Source: Gammaproteobacteria bacterium (GTDB lineage Bacteria; Pseudomonadota; Gammaproteobacteria; GCA-001735895). From it: 39,520 bases of DNA. Numbering within the stretch: position 1 is the stretch's first letter; the number at the start of each line of letters is the position of its first letter. Under the pieces are notes generated by a model. It did no database searches. It was not told the origin of the DNA and saw only the letters and a list, made by a program, of their open reading frames with translations. Positions 32,843 through 39,520 of this stretch are shown piece by piece. The stretch lies in the NCBI GenBank assembly GCA_030595795.1, contig JAUVCH010000024.1, positions 1-39,520 on the forward strand. The letters run 5' to 3'. The translations under genes were made by a program, and so were the position numbers.

Positions 32843-33577
32843 ATGAGCGTCGATTTCCATATAGTCATTCCCGCGCGATACGCCTCGACGCGGCTGCCAG
32901 GTAAACCCTTACGCTTAATACATGGCAAACCCATGATTCAGTGGGTTTATGAAGCGGCTTCAAAAAGCGATGCCCGCGAAGTGATTGTAGCCACCGATGA
33001 TCAGCGGATATTCGATGCTGTACGCGAATTTGGTGGCCAGGCCTCGATGACTTCCAGTCAGCATCAAACTGGTTCTGATCGCATACTCGAAGTTGCTGAA
33101 CAGCGAAACTGGGATGATCAGACCATTGTTGTCAACTTACAGGGCGACGAACCGCTAATACCCGCTGCCAACTTGACCCAGGTAGCCCAAAATCTGGATA
33201 GCTCTTTGTGCGACATGGCTACCTTGTATAAAAATATCGATGAGATTGAGGCCAGGAATCCAGACCTGGTCAAACTGGTACATAATAGCCAGGGTAGGGC
33301 ATTATATTTTAGTCGCTCGATTATTCCATTTGATCGTGATGGCGGTTATCAGGGGTATTGCGGGCACATCGGTATATACGCTTATCGAGTTAGCTTTCTG
33401 TCCAGCTTCAGTCAGTTACCGAACTGCGAACTGGAAGTAACTGAAAAACTGGAGCAGTTGCGCGCACTCTGGAATGGCTATCGGATTCATACCGAATTAG
33501 CCGTCGAGCTACCCGGCCCAGGTGTCGATACTGAAGAAGATCTGGAAACTGTAACCCAACTTATGGGCCAACAATGA
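32843..33577 (+). CDS. kdsB: 3-deoxy-manno-octulosonate cytidylyltransferase (KdsB)
   Basis: 244 residues. The CTP-binding start IPARYASTRLPGKPL, then VNLQGDEPLI and HIGIYAYR, are KdsB landmarks, and ELEVTEKLEQLRALWNGY is the family C-terminal segment. The enzyme makes CMP-KDO for the inner core of lipopolysaccharide, so an LPS-bearing outer membrane is expected. AGGG precedes the ATG. The TGA overlaps the ATG of the Nudix gene (ATGA). Confidence 0.95.
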   Translation: MSVDFHIVIPARYASTRLPGKPLRLIHGKPMIQWVYEAASKSDAREVIVATDDQRIFDAVREFGGQASMTSSQHQTGSDRILEVAEQRNWDDQTIVVNLQGDEPLIPAANLTQVAQNLDSSLCDMATLYKNIDEIEARNPDLVKLVHNSQGRALYFSRSIIPFDRDGGYQGYCGHIGIYAYRVSFLSSFSQLPNCELEVTEKLEQLRALWNGYRIHTELAVELPGPGVDTEEDLETVTQLMGQQ

Positions 33578-34170
33578 ATTACAGATGGAAACTCAATAAT
33601 CACGAAGTTTTATTCGAAAAATACTTTCGGCTCGAAGAATACAGTATCTCTCACGACTTATTCGCCGGCGGCGAAAGCAACGTATTCACACGAGAGATTT
33701 TCGAACGCGGAACGGTAGTCGCAATTCTGCCCTACGATCCAGAGCGACGTAAGGTCGTTTTAATCGAACAATTTCGTGTGGGTGCTATCCATGACAGCGA
33801 TTCCCCGTGGCTAATGGAATGCGTCGCAGGTGTAGTCGAAAGCGGTGAAGCAGAAGACGAGGTAGCCATCCGCGAAAGTCAGGAAGAAGCTGGTTGTGAC
33901 ATTAAACAATTACATCAAATCTGTAAGTACTATGTCAGCCCCGGTGGCACGACTGAAACCTGCGCACTGTATTGTGGAATAGTCGATAGCGAAGGTGTTG
34001 GTGGTATCCATGGACTGCCAGAAGAAAACGAAGATATTCGCGTAGAAGTCGTCGATGCCGAGCAAGCCTATCAGTGGGTTCGTGAAGGGGTGATTAAGTC
34101 TTCTGCCACGATTATGGCTTTGCAGTGGCTGGAGTTGAATGAGGCGAAGGTTCGAGGCGGTGAGGGATAA
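33574..34170 (+). CDS. nudF: ADP-ribose pyrophosphatase-type Nudix hydrolase
   Basis: 198 residues. The Nudix box runs from G86 to about G107: GVVESGE, then REsqEEAG with R100, E101, E104 and E105. The N-terminal RGTVVAILPYDPERRKVVLIEQFR and the C-terminal YVSPGGTTETCALYCG are ADP-ribose pyrophosphatase features, where the Pro-Gly loop after the box marks the NudF subgroup. It should cleave ADP-ribose to AMP and ribose-5-phosphate. It is coupled to kdsB by a 4-base overlap and closes the envelope operon. Confidence 0.88.
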   Translation: MNYRWKLNNHEVLFEKYFRLEEYSISHDLFAGGESNVFTREIFERGTVVAILPYDPERRKVVLIEQFRVGAIHDSDSPWLMECVAGVVESGEAEDEVAIRESQEEAGCDIKQLHQICKYYVSPGGTTETCALYCGIVDSEGVGGIHGLPEENEDIRVEVVDAEQAYQWVREGVIKSSATIMALQWLELNEAKVRGGEG

Positions 34171-34371
34171 TTTTTAGCTCGATGTGCTCCGGTTGAAATA
34201 TAATCATCCCATAACTGTTTAAGACGATGATCTTCGGGGGATATGATAGGCTCCATGCTAGGTTATGCACCCTTATTAATCGGTATGAGAATTTCATGAG
34301 AGCAAACTGCAATATTAAGTCAATAATCGTGTGTGTTACATAATCAGTTGCTGGGCTCTAATGAGAAATTG

Positions 34372-35061
34372 ATGCGCTTTGAATTAGATAAATTTCATAG
34401 AAATATAAGCGATGAGGACTTGCTTGAAGACCTTAGAAATATTTATGCACGATTATCTAAGCACGACGAAGCAATGACTTTTAGAGCATATACAGATAAT
34501 GGTAAATATTCAGCAAGTACAATAACTGCACGTTTTGGATCATGGAACGAAGCTTTGAGAAAGGCTGAACTTGAGGTAAATGAAGAAAAAAATATCACTG
34601 ATAGAGACCTTTTCATCAATTTGGAAAATGTATGGGTAGCCCTAGGTCGTCAACCTGTCACGAGAGATCTAAAGAAACCACTGTCAAAATATACTCACCA
34701 TGCATACATGGAGAGATTTGGTGGATATAGGAAAGCATTAAATGCATTTGTTAATTACATAAATGAAGAGGATTGTGAATCAACAGATATAGAACATAAA
34801 ACCAATGCGATTGAAGTAATCAAAGGAAAACAGAAAGGAAGAACCGGCAGAAATATATCTGACAGAATGCGATTTAGAATTCTTTCAAGAGGTGGTTTTA
34901 CTTGCCAATCATGCGGAGCTAGCCCCATAAAAGAGCGTGGAGTACAGCTACATGTTGATCATATTAAGCCATGGTCTAAAGGAGGTGAGACTGTTGAGGA
35001 AAATCTAAATACGAAATGTAAACAGTGTAATTTAGGTAAGGGAAATGCGTTCGATACATAA
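34372..35061 (+). CDS. HNH endonuclease with homing-endonuclease-associated repeats
   Basis: 229 residues from the ATG at 34372; a GTG at 34333 is open but the protein repeats begin right after the ATG. Two related helical modules (about 10-65, from ISDEDLLEDLRNIYARL to FGSWNEALRKA; and 75-130, from ITDRDLFINLENVWVAL to FGGYRKALNAF) match the repeats that accompany HNH homing endonucleases. A C-terminal HNH domain follows: CQSCG, LHVDHIKPWSKGG, ENLNTKCKQCN. The gene is much richer in A+T than its neighbours, which suggests recent transfer. No intron or intein was seen beside it, so it may be a free-standing homing or defence nuclease. Confidence 0.82.
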   Translation: MRFELDKFHRNISDEDLLEDLRNIYARLSKHDEAMTFRAYTDNGKYSASTITARFGSWNEALRKAELEVNEEKNITDRDLFINLENVWVALGRQPVTRDLKKPLSKYTHHAYMERFGGYRKALNAFVNYINEEDCESTDIEHKTNAIEVIKGKQKGRTGRNISDRMRFRILSRGGFTCQSCGASPIKERGVQLHVDHIKPWSKGGETVEENLNTKCKQCNLGKGNAFDT

Positions 35062-35136
35062 GCCTATCAAGCGGCTGTATAGAATCCTTCCACGTCCCCC
35101 ACGGATGGGCGTTATGCGACACACAGGAATTGTATA

Positions 35137-35397
35137 ATGCCTGAAATAAGTCGTTTTCTTGGAATCGTAATTGCTATGTACTATAACGATCATTCGCCAC
35201 CCCATTTTCATGCTCGGTATGGTGATAGCGAAATCCGAGTAAATATAGAAAATGGTGAAATAATGTCAGGCGAGCTCCCTCGACGCGCTTCTCGACTAGT
35301 ATTAGAATGGTTCGAGCTTCATCGTGCGGAACTTTTAAAGGACTGGGGTCTCGCCCAGGATAGGAAACCGCTAATTAAAATCGAACCATTGGAGTAA
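35137..35397 (+). CDS. DUF4160 family protein
   Basis: 86 residues. MPEISRFLGIVIAMYYNDHSPPHFHARYGD is the DUF4160 signature, with the PPHFHA His pair, and LVLEWFELHRAELLKDW is the C-terminal helix. DUF4160 genes usually precede DUF2442 genes, and the pair is listed among toxin-antitoxin-like modules, though activity is unproven. AGGA eight bases upstream supports the ATG. The DUF2442 gene begins three bases after its stop. Confidence 0.88.
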   Translation: MPEISRFLGIVIAMYYNDHSPPHFHARYGDSEIRVNIENGEIMSGELPRRASRLVLEWFELHRAELLKDWGLAQDRKPLIKIEPLE

Positions 35398-35400
35398 GTA

Positions 35401-35643
35401 ATGACGCCGAAACTAACTAATGCCGAATATGCTGGAGACTATCGGATTAAAGCCTATTTTGAAGATGGAACCAATGGCATCATAGATATGGAGCAAGAAC
35501 TATGGGGAGAAGTTTTCGAGCCTCTTAAAGATCTTTCGAAATTTCAAAAATTCGTTCTCGATTCTGAACTTAAAACTATCGTCTGGCCCTCCACTGGCGC
35601 TGATCTTGCACCAGAATATCTATACGAAAAAGCAGCCTCATAG
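35401..35643 (+). CDS. DUF2442 family protein
   Basis: 80 residues. The family pattern is seen in YRIKAYFEDGTNGIIDMEQELWGEVFEPLKD and IVWPSTGADLAPEYLYEKA. It is paired with the DUF4160 gene three bases upstream in the usual order. It is probably the DNA-binding or neutralising member of a toxin-antitoxin-like pair. The gene converges on the HigA-type gene. Confidence 0.88.
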   Translation: MTPKLTNAEYAGDYRIKAYFEDGTNGIIDMEQELWGEVFEPLKDLSKFQKFVLDSELKTIVWPSTGADLAPEYLYEKAAS

Positions 35644-35672
35644 ACTATCAAAGTGAGAAGTCATTATTAGCT

Positions 35673-35966
35673 TCACCCAAACTTCAACGCCTGGTAATCA
35701 TCAAGGTTCACTATCCGTTTAGCTTGCCATAAATCGTAGTTATCTTGCATCGACATCCAGCTTTCCGGGGAGCGCCCCAATACTTTGGATAGCTTGAGCG
35801 CCATTTCTGAAGAAATGCCGGTTTTCTCCTTGACTAATCGACTTACCAGGCCAGTACTGACTTTCAACTGCCTGGCTAGTTCATTAGAGCCAATACTATT
35901 GGGTTTCAGATATACGCGCTTGATAAATGCCCCTGGGTGCATAGGGTTATGCTGTTCTATGCTCAT
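35673..35966 (-). CDS. higA: HigA-family antitoxin without an adjacent HigB
   Basis: 97 residues. MHPGAFIKRVYLKPNSIGSNELARQLKVSTGLVSRLVKEKTGIS is the HigA helix-turn-helix (about 22-60), followed by MALKLSKVLGRSPESWMSMQDNYDLWQAKR, the standard C-terminus. HigA represses its own operon and binds the HigB toxin, which is normally encoded just upstream. The 159 bases before this gene hold no HigB-like frame. It is a solitary HigA or a relic of a broken module. It lies convergent to the DUF2442 gene, in the same accessory patch. Confidence 0.85.
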   Translation of the reverse strand: MSIEQHNPMHPGAFIKRVYLKPNSIGSNELARQLKVSTGLVSRLVKEKTGISSEMALKLSKVLGRSPESWMSMQDNYDLWQAKRIVNLDDYQALKFG

Positions 35967-36125
35967 TAGTGGTAATCCTGGTAATGACGTTTTCTTTATT
36001 TTATCAGTGTAGTTCTGAATACAGAATAAAAAAGTCCAGTCAGAAACGAAACCTGACCGAGCTTATATTTATACAGTTGTGAAAATTATCGCGTCGCTAA
36101 CACGCCTCACAATGATGGCTTAAAT

Positions 36126-37628
36126 CTAAAACGCCACCGATATAGCAATCATACCAACAGAACTTAATACGATGGTATAAGGCAAAGCCATCCACATCAT
36201 CGTGCCATAAGACAATCGAATTAATGGTGCCAATGCCGAAGTCAGTAGAAACAGGAATGCGGCCTGACCATTCGGTGTGGCAACACTGGGCAGGTTGGTA
36301 CCGGTGTTGATCGCAACCGCGAGTACATCGAATTGCTCTCGATCGATGGTACCGTCTTTTAGCGCCTGGGCAATTTCGTTGATATAAACCGTGGCGACGA
36401 ATACGTTGTCGCTAATCATCGATAAGACACCATTGGCTATAAAGAACATCAGTGGCTGAATTTCTCTATCCATGGCTAAAACCGCATTAATGACTGGCGA
36501 GAACAGATGTTGCTCGTGAATCACGGCGACTATGGCAAAAAAGACGACTAATAGCGCTGTAAACGGCAGGGCCTCTTCGAAAGAATGACCGATTTGATGT
36601 TCCTCGACTATACCGTTAAAGGCCGTCAGCAGAACAATAACCATTAAACCTACCAGGCCCACCGAAGCGACATGGAAGGCGAGTGACAGTATTAATATAA
36701 TACCGACCAGGGCCTGCACCACCAGAACGGCATTGGTTTTATTATTACGCTTCTTGTCCTGTTCTTCACTGTACTCAACCAGCACAGAGGCGACGGCTTC
36801 GGGCAGTGTTGCACCATAACCAAACCATTTTAGCTTTTCGAGTAATACACAGGTAATCAGACCAAAAAACAGCACTGGCATCGTTACCGGAGCCATGCGC
36901 AGGAAGAATTCAATGAAGTCCCAGCCCGCGCGTTCGGCAATCAGCAAATTTTGCGGTTCGCCAACCAGTGTGCAGACACCACCTAAAGCGGTACCAACCG
37001 CACCATGCATAATCAGGCTACGTAGAAACGAGCGGAACTGATCGAGTTCTTCGCGACTGAACTCGTGCACTTCATCGTCGTGGCTATGGTCGTGGTCATC
37101 GTGGAAACTTTTGCCGGACGCCACTTTGTGGTAAACCGAATAAAAACCGACCGCTACCGAAATTAATACGGCGGTTACGGTCAGCGCATCGAGAAAAGCG
37201 CTAAGGAATGCCGCAGTAAAACTAAACAAAAATGACAAAACCATTTTTGATTTAACGGTTAATAATATTTTGGTAAAGGTAAACAGCAGCAGGTCACGCA
37301 TGAAGTAAATACCAGCAACCATAAACATCAATAACAGAATAACTTCGAAATTAGCGACGGTTTCGAGGTAAACCGCCTCGGGAGATGCCATGCCGATAAC
37401 TATCGCTTCGATAGCGAGTAATCCGCCTGGCTGCAATGGGTAACATTTTAGCGCCATTGCCAGTGTTAATATAAATTCGATGATGAGCAACCAGCCTGCA
37501 ACAAACGGGCTAACCATGAAGAAGACAATTGGGTTAACGATCAGGAATGCAATGATTAATTGCTTGTACCAGGTAGCCGAATGCCCCAGGAAGTTGTCTA
37601 GAAACCCCTTGCCTAAATTTGCTGTCAT
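36126..37628 (-). CDS. nhaB: Na+/H+ antiporter NhaB
   Basis: 500 residues (E. coli NhaB is 513) with about twelve membrane helices. [54 protein letters not shown] and [20 protein letters not shown] are the NhaB hallmarks. A His/Asp-rich loop ([13 protein letters not shown], about 175-190) faces the cytoplasm. The protein exports sodium using the proton gradient. A 21-bp interrupted palindrome lies 31 bases before the ATG. The neighbour dsbB upstream is the same as in E. coli, so the pairing is old. Confidence 0.93.
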   Translation of the reverse strand: MTANLGKGFLDNFLGHSATWYKQLIIAFLIVNPIVFFMVSPFVAGWLLIIEFILTLAMALKCYPLQPGGLLAIEAIVIGMASPEAVYLETVANFEVILLLMFMVAGIYFMRDLLLFTFTKILLTVKSKMVLSFLFSFTAAFLSAFLDALTVTAVLISVAVGFYSVYHKVASGKSFHDDHDHSHDDEVHEFSREELDQFRSFLRSLIMHGAVGTALGGVCTLVGEPQNLLIAERAGWDFIEFFLRMAPVTMPVLFFGLITCVLLEKLKWFGYGATLPEAVASVLVEYSEEQDKKRNNKTNAVLVVQALVGIILILSLAFHVASVGLVGLMVIVLLTAFNGIVEEHQIGHSFEEALPFTALLVVFFAIVAVIHEQHLFSPVINAVLAMDREIQPLMFFIANGVLSMISDNVFVATVYINEIAQALKDGTIDREQFDVLAVAINTGTNLPSVATPNGQAAFLFLLTSALAPLIRLSYGTMMWMALPYTIVLSSVGMIAISVAF

Positions 37629-37658
37629 GGTGGATATTTCCCCACAGTTAAGATAGCT

Positions 37659-37679
37659 TGATTATAGTGATAATAATCA
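37659..37679 (-). promoter_or_regulatory. Interrupted palindrome before nhaB
   Basis: TGATTAT (37659-37665) and ATAATCA (37673-37679) are perfect 7-bp arms around 7 bases. It sits 31 bases upstream of the nhaB ATG, where an operator would overlap the promoter. Part of it, GATAAT, recalls Fur-box hexamers, but the match is partial. An AT-rich dyad of this size can also arise by chance. Confidence 0.3.
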
Positions 37680-37738
37680 GTTATGCCGATTAATTAACCC
37701 TTTAAGCGCCAAAAACTATAGATTCGGCAAAGCCTGGC

Positions 37739-38245
37739 TTATCGTTCGGTGAGGCTATGCGCTATAAGGAGTGCAAGACTTAGCAGAAGCAGGCCTGACG
37801 ATGTCGCCATTAATATTTCAGCCATGGAAATTTTGAAGATAATAAACGGCGTATAGCCGCAAGAAGTCTGTACTTCAAAAATCAACGGGAACCACTTGTC
37901 CAGCGCAAACCAGGTAGGCAGACCGGACTCCATCGTACAATCGCCAAAAATCCAGCCGCGTTCGATTGCTAGCACTTGCCAGCTGCGTTCGACGAAACCG
38001 AGCATTAAAAGGCTGTTCATCAAGTGGAAGATTCGAGTTCCCCAGCCGCTGTGCCTGATTAGCAAAGCCAGTAAAGCCAGCAGAATAAAGCCAAATACCC
38101 AAATCCGAACATGAATGCACAGTACGCAAGGCCATTCGCCGAGCACGTATTGGTAATAAAGCGCAGCAGCTTCCATCGCTAAACCACCAACCAGAATTAG
38201 CGCCCAATACGACTTACTTTGGCTAAATAATTTTAAATTTTGCAT
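37739..38245 (-). CDS. dsbB: Disulfide bond formation protein DsbB
   Basis: 168 residues with four membrane helices. Both redox pairs are present: C40-V-L-C43 after the first helix (PCVLCIHVRI) and C103 with C129 in the second periplasmic loop (GDCTME, QTSCGY). DsbB reoxidises DsbA and passes electrons to quinones. No DsbA gene is in the window. The gene lies upstream of nhaB on the same strand, separated by 110 bases, and two bases after the M20 gene, suggesting cotranscription with the M20 gene. Confidence 0.94.
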   Translation of the reverse strand: MQNLKLFSQSKSYWALILVGGLAMEAAALYYQYVLGEWPCVLCIHVRIWVFGFILLALLALLIRHSGWGTRIFHLMNSLLMLGFVERSWQVLAIERGWIFGDCTMESGLPTWFALDKWFPLIFEVQTSCGYTPFIIFKISMAEILMATSSGLLLLSLALLIAHSLTER

Positions 38246-38247
38246 AG

Positions 38248-39414
38248 TTAAATAGGTAATTTGTTTTCGACGAGGTTGACCCAGTAACTGGCACCCTTCA
38301 TCAATATTTTATCGTTAAAATCATAGTTGGGGTTGTGCAAAGCGCAGCCACTTTCAGCGTCGCCACCGTTACCCAACAGGCCATAACATCCGGGGCGAAC
38401 TCGTAGCATATTAGCGAAATCTTCCGAAATTGTATAAGGGTCGCAACTACCATTAACCCGGTCTGAGCCAAGAGTATCAATGGCAGCCTGTATGGCGTGC
38501 TGAGTTTCCTCAGGATGATTAATCGTCGAGGGGAAGGTGGTGACAAAGTCGAATTCGTAGCTGGCACCCGCTGCCGCACAGATACCGGATATTATGCGCT
38601 CCAAAGAAGTGTTGATTTTATCCAGAACCTCGTCGGTAAAACACCGACAGTCACCTTTCAGGGTTACATGAGTCGGGATGACATTAACGGTGCCGTCGGT
38701 AACAAATTCGGTTACTGAGACGACCGCAGTTTCGTGCAGGGCACTCAGGTTTCTGGAAACTATCGATTGCAGGGCGACCACTATTTGTGAGCCAACTAGC
38801 ATGGCGTCTACTCCCATATGCGGCATGGCGGCGTGTCCGCCGTTGCCGGTAATTCTGATTTCAAATCCGGTTTCGCTGGCCATGATCGAATCAGGCCGAA
38901 TCGCAAATTCGCCTTCAGCCAGGCCGGGGAGATTATGCAGCCCGAAGACCGAGTCGATTTGCCATTTTTCGAATAAGCCGTCTTCAATCATCGATAGCGC
39001 ACCCTTGCCATGCTCTTCGGCGGGCTGGAATATTAAATAGACAGTACCGTCAAAATTGCCCTGTTCGATCAGGTGTTTGGCAGCACCGAGCAACATAGTC
39101 GAATGACCATCGTGGCCACAGGCATGCATCAGGCCATTATTACAGGATATATAGTCAAAGCTATTCTGTTCGTTAATTTTTAATGCATCCATGTCGGCAC
39201 GCAAACCGATGCTGCGTTTGCTATTCCCTTTTTTCAGGATCCCTATTAAACCAGTTTGACCAATATTGCGTACGACCTCGATGCCAAAGCTTTGCAGTCG
39301 CTCTGCGATAAAATTTGAAGTGCGGATTTCCTCAAAGCCAAATTCGGGGTAGCGATGCAAATCGTGTCGCCACTCGATCATTTGGGCTTCGAGCTTGAGG
39401 TTTAGCTTATCCAT
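38248..39414 (-). CDS. M20 family amidohydrolase (hippurate/N-acyl amino acid hydrolase type)
   Basis: 388 residues from the ATG at 39414, which overlaps the stop of the gene before it; an ATG 15 bases earlier is the alternative. Metal-site motifs are MHACGHDGH (C99, H101), QPAEEHGKG (E133, E134), GLHNLPG (H160) and the C-terminal ALHNPNYDFND, placing it in the M20D/IAA-amino acid hydrolase group. A lid domain (about 180-295) contains GNGGHAAMPHMGVDA. It should cleave an N-acyl or aryl amide of an amino acid in the cytoplasm. It follows a maleate-isomerase-type gene in a translationally coupled pair, so a catabolic role is likely. Confidence 0.87.
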   Translation of the reverse strand: MDKLNLKLEAQMIEWRHDLHRYPEFGFEEIRTSNFIAERLQSFGIEVVRNIGQTGLIGILKKGNSKRSIGLRADMDALKINEQNSFDYISCNNGLMHACGHDGHSTMLLGAAKHLIEQGNFDGTVYLIFQPAEEHGKGALSMIEDGLFEKWQIDSVFGLHNLPGLAEGEFAIRPDSIMASETGFEIRITGNGGHAAMPHMGVDAMLVGSQIVVALQSIVSRNLSALHETAVVSVTEFVTDGTVNVIPTHVTLKGDCRCFTDEVLDKINTSLERIISGICAAAGASYEFDFVTTFPSTINHPEETQHAIQAAIDTLGSDRVNGSCDPYTISEDFANMLRVRPGCYGLLGNGGDAESGCALHNPNYDFNDKILMKGASYWVNLVENKLPI

Positions 39415-39520
39415 TGAGCAATAATCCATAACCTTTTACGGCACCCGAGTAATTGATTAGTTTAAGACTATGCCAGATTAGTGCCTGATTGCTGGTGACA
39501 ACGGGTTTATTAATGGCTTT
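39407..39520 (-). CDS. Maleate isomerase/Asp-Glu racemase-type enzyme (C-terminal end only)
   Basis: Only the last 37 residues are in the window. They read KPVVTSNQALIWHSLKLI, then VKGYGLLLNG before the stop. The PVVTSNQA-W-L pattern ending in GYGxLL is that of maleate cis-trans isomerases and arylmalonate decarboxylases of the Asp/Glu racemase fold. The TAA overlaps the ATG of the M20 gene by three bases (ATGGATAA), so the two are coupled. Identity beyond the family needs the rest of the gene. Confidence 0.65.
   Translation of the reverse strand, partial: KAINKPVVTSNQALIWHSLKLINYSGAVKGYGLLLNG

Noticed and set aside
34071-34256. Minus-strand frame beginning MEPIISPEDHRLKQLWDDY upstream of the HNH gene.
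   Set aside because: It has a protein-like first 25 residues but then runs antisense into the Nudix gene, and no family was recognised.
35062-35136. GCCTATC and GTTATGC around an imperfect spacer looked like an integron attC site beside small cassette-like genes.
   Set aside because: The core sites do not fit the R-Y-Y-Y-A-A-C and G-T-T-R-R-R-Y patterns, no internal stem forms, and the genes here point both ways.

Overview
The window is 39.5 kb of chromosomal DNA from a Gram-negative bacterium, most likely a gammaproteobacterium. The evidence is a lipid A/KDO block (msbA, lpxK, kdsB with exbB, exbD and comEC), Lol lipoprotein sorting genes, an nhaB/dsbB pair, DUF3461, DUF3301 and DUF2062 proteins, and a DksA-type zinc-finger protein. 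The order and genus cannot be fixed from sequence alone. No rRNA, tRNA, CRISPR array or complete insertion sequence was seen.

Layout. 0-0.6 kb: the end of a LicD-type gene cut by the window edge. 0.7-8.1 kb: a histone-deacetylase-like enzyme divergent from an SPFH membrane protein, then a minus-strand run (DUF3461, BKACE, PhyH dioxygenase, ProC-like reductase) that looks like a small metabolic operon, then a DksA-like gene divergent from a HIT protein and an EEP-family phosphodiesterase. 8.1-14.8 kb: a P-type ATPase divergent from a folate-biopterin-type transporter, followed by a ClsB-like phospholipase D, DUF3301 and SDR genes. 14.9-18.8 kb: a bacteriohemerythrin divergent from a two-gene ion-driven motor. 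That motor consists of a MotB/ZorB-like protein carrying ten exact 46-residue coiled-coil repeats and a TolQ/ZorA-like channel protein. 18.9-19.4 kb: a ParE-type toxin-antitoxin pair. 19.5-21.2 kb: a cysteine hydrolase, a periplasmic rhodanese and a small periplasmic protein. 21.4-34.2 kb: the envelope block, lolC/F-lolD, a gamma-glutamyltransferase homologue, a 48-residue basic protein, DUF2062, comEC, exbB, exbD, an msbA-lpxK gene fusion, a Trm112-like gene, kdsB and a Nudix hydrolase. 34.2-36.0 kb: an accessory patch (HNH endonuclease, DUF4160/DUF2442 pair, solitary HigA). 36.1-39.5 kb: nhaB, dsbB, an M20 amidohydrolase and the tail of a maleate-isomerase/Asp-Glu-racemase-type gene.

How the genes work together. 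The envelope block supplies outer-membrane biogenesis: MsbA flips lipid A core, LpxK phosphorylates it, KdsB activates KDO, and Lol extracts lipoproteins. The fusion of MsbA and LpxK into one chain is the clearest structural oddity there. The most interesting possible new system is the 15.4-18.8 kb motor. It has the proton-path Asp of MotB-like subunits and a 3-TM TolQ/ZorA-like partner, but no flagellar, Tol, Exb or Zorya effector genes beside it. Its repeat array would be about 69 nm long if it were one extended helix, longer than a normal periplasm is wide.

Limits: functions come from reading motifs by eye, and no database search was run. Start codons were moved where a Shine-Dalgarno sequence or family N-terminus argued for it, and this is stated in each entry.
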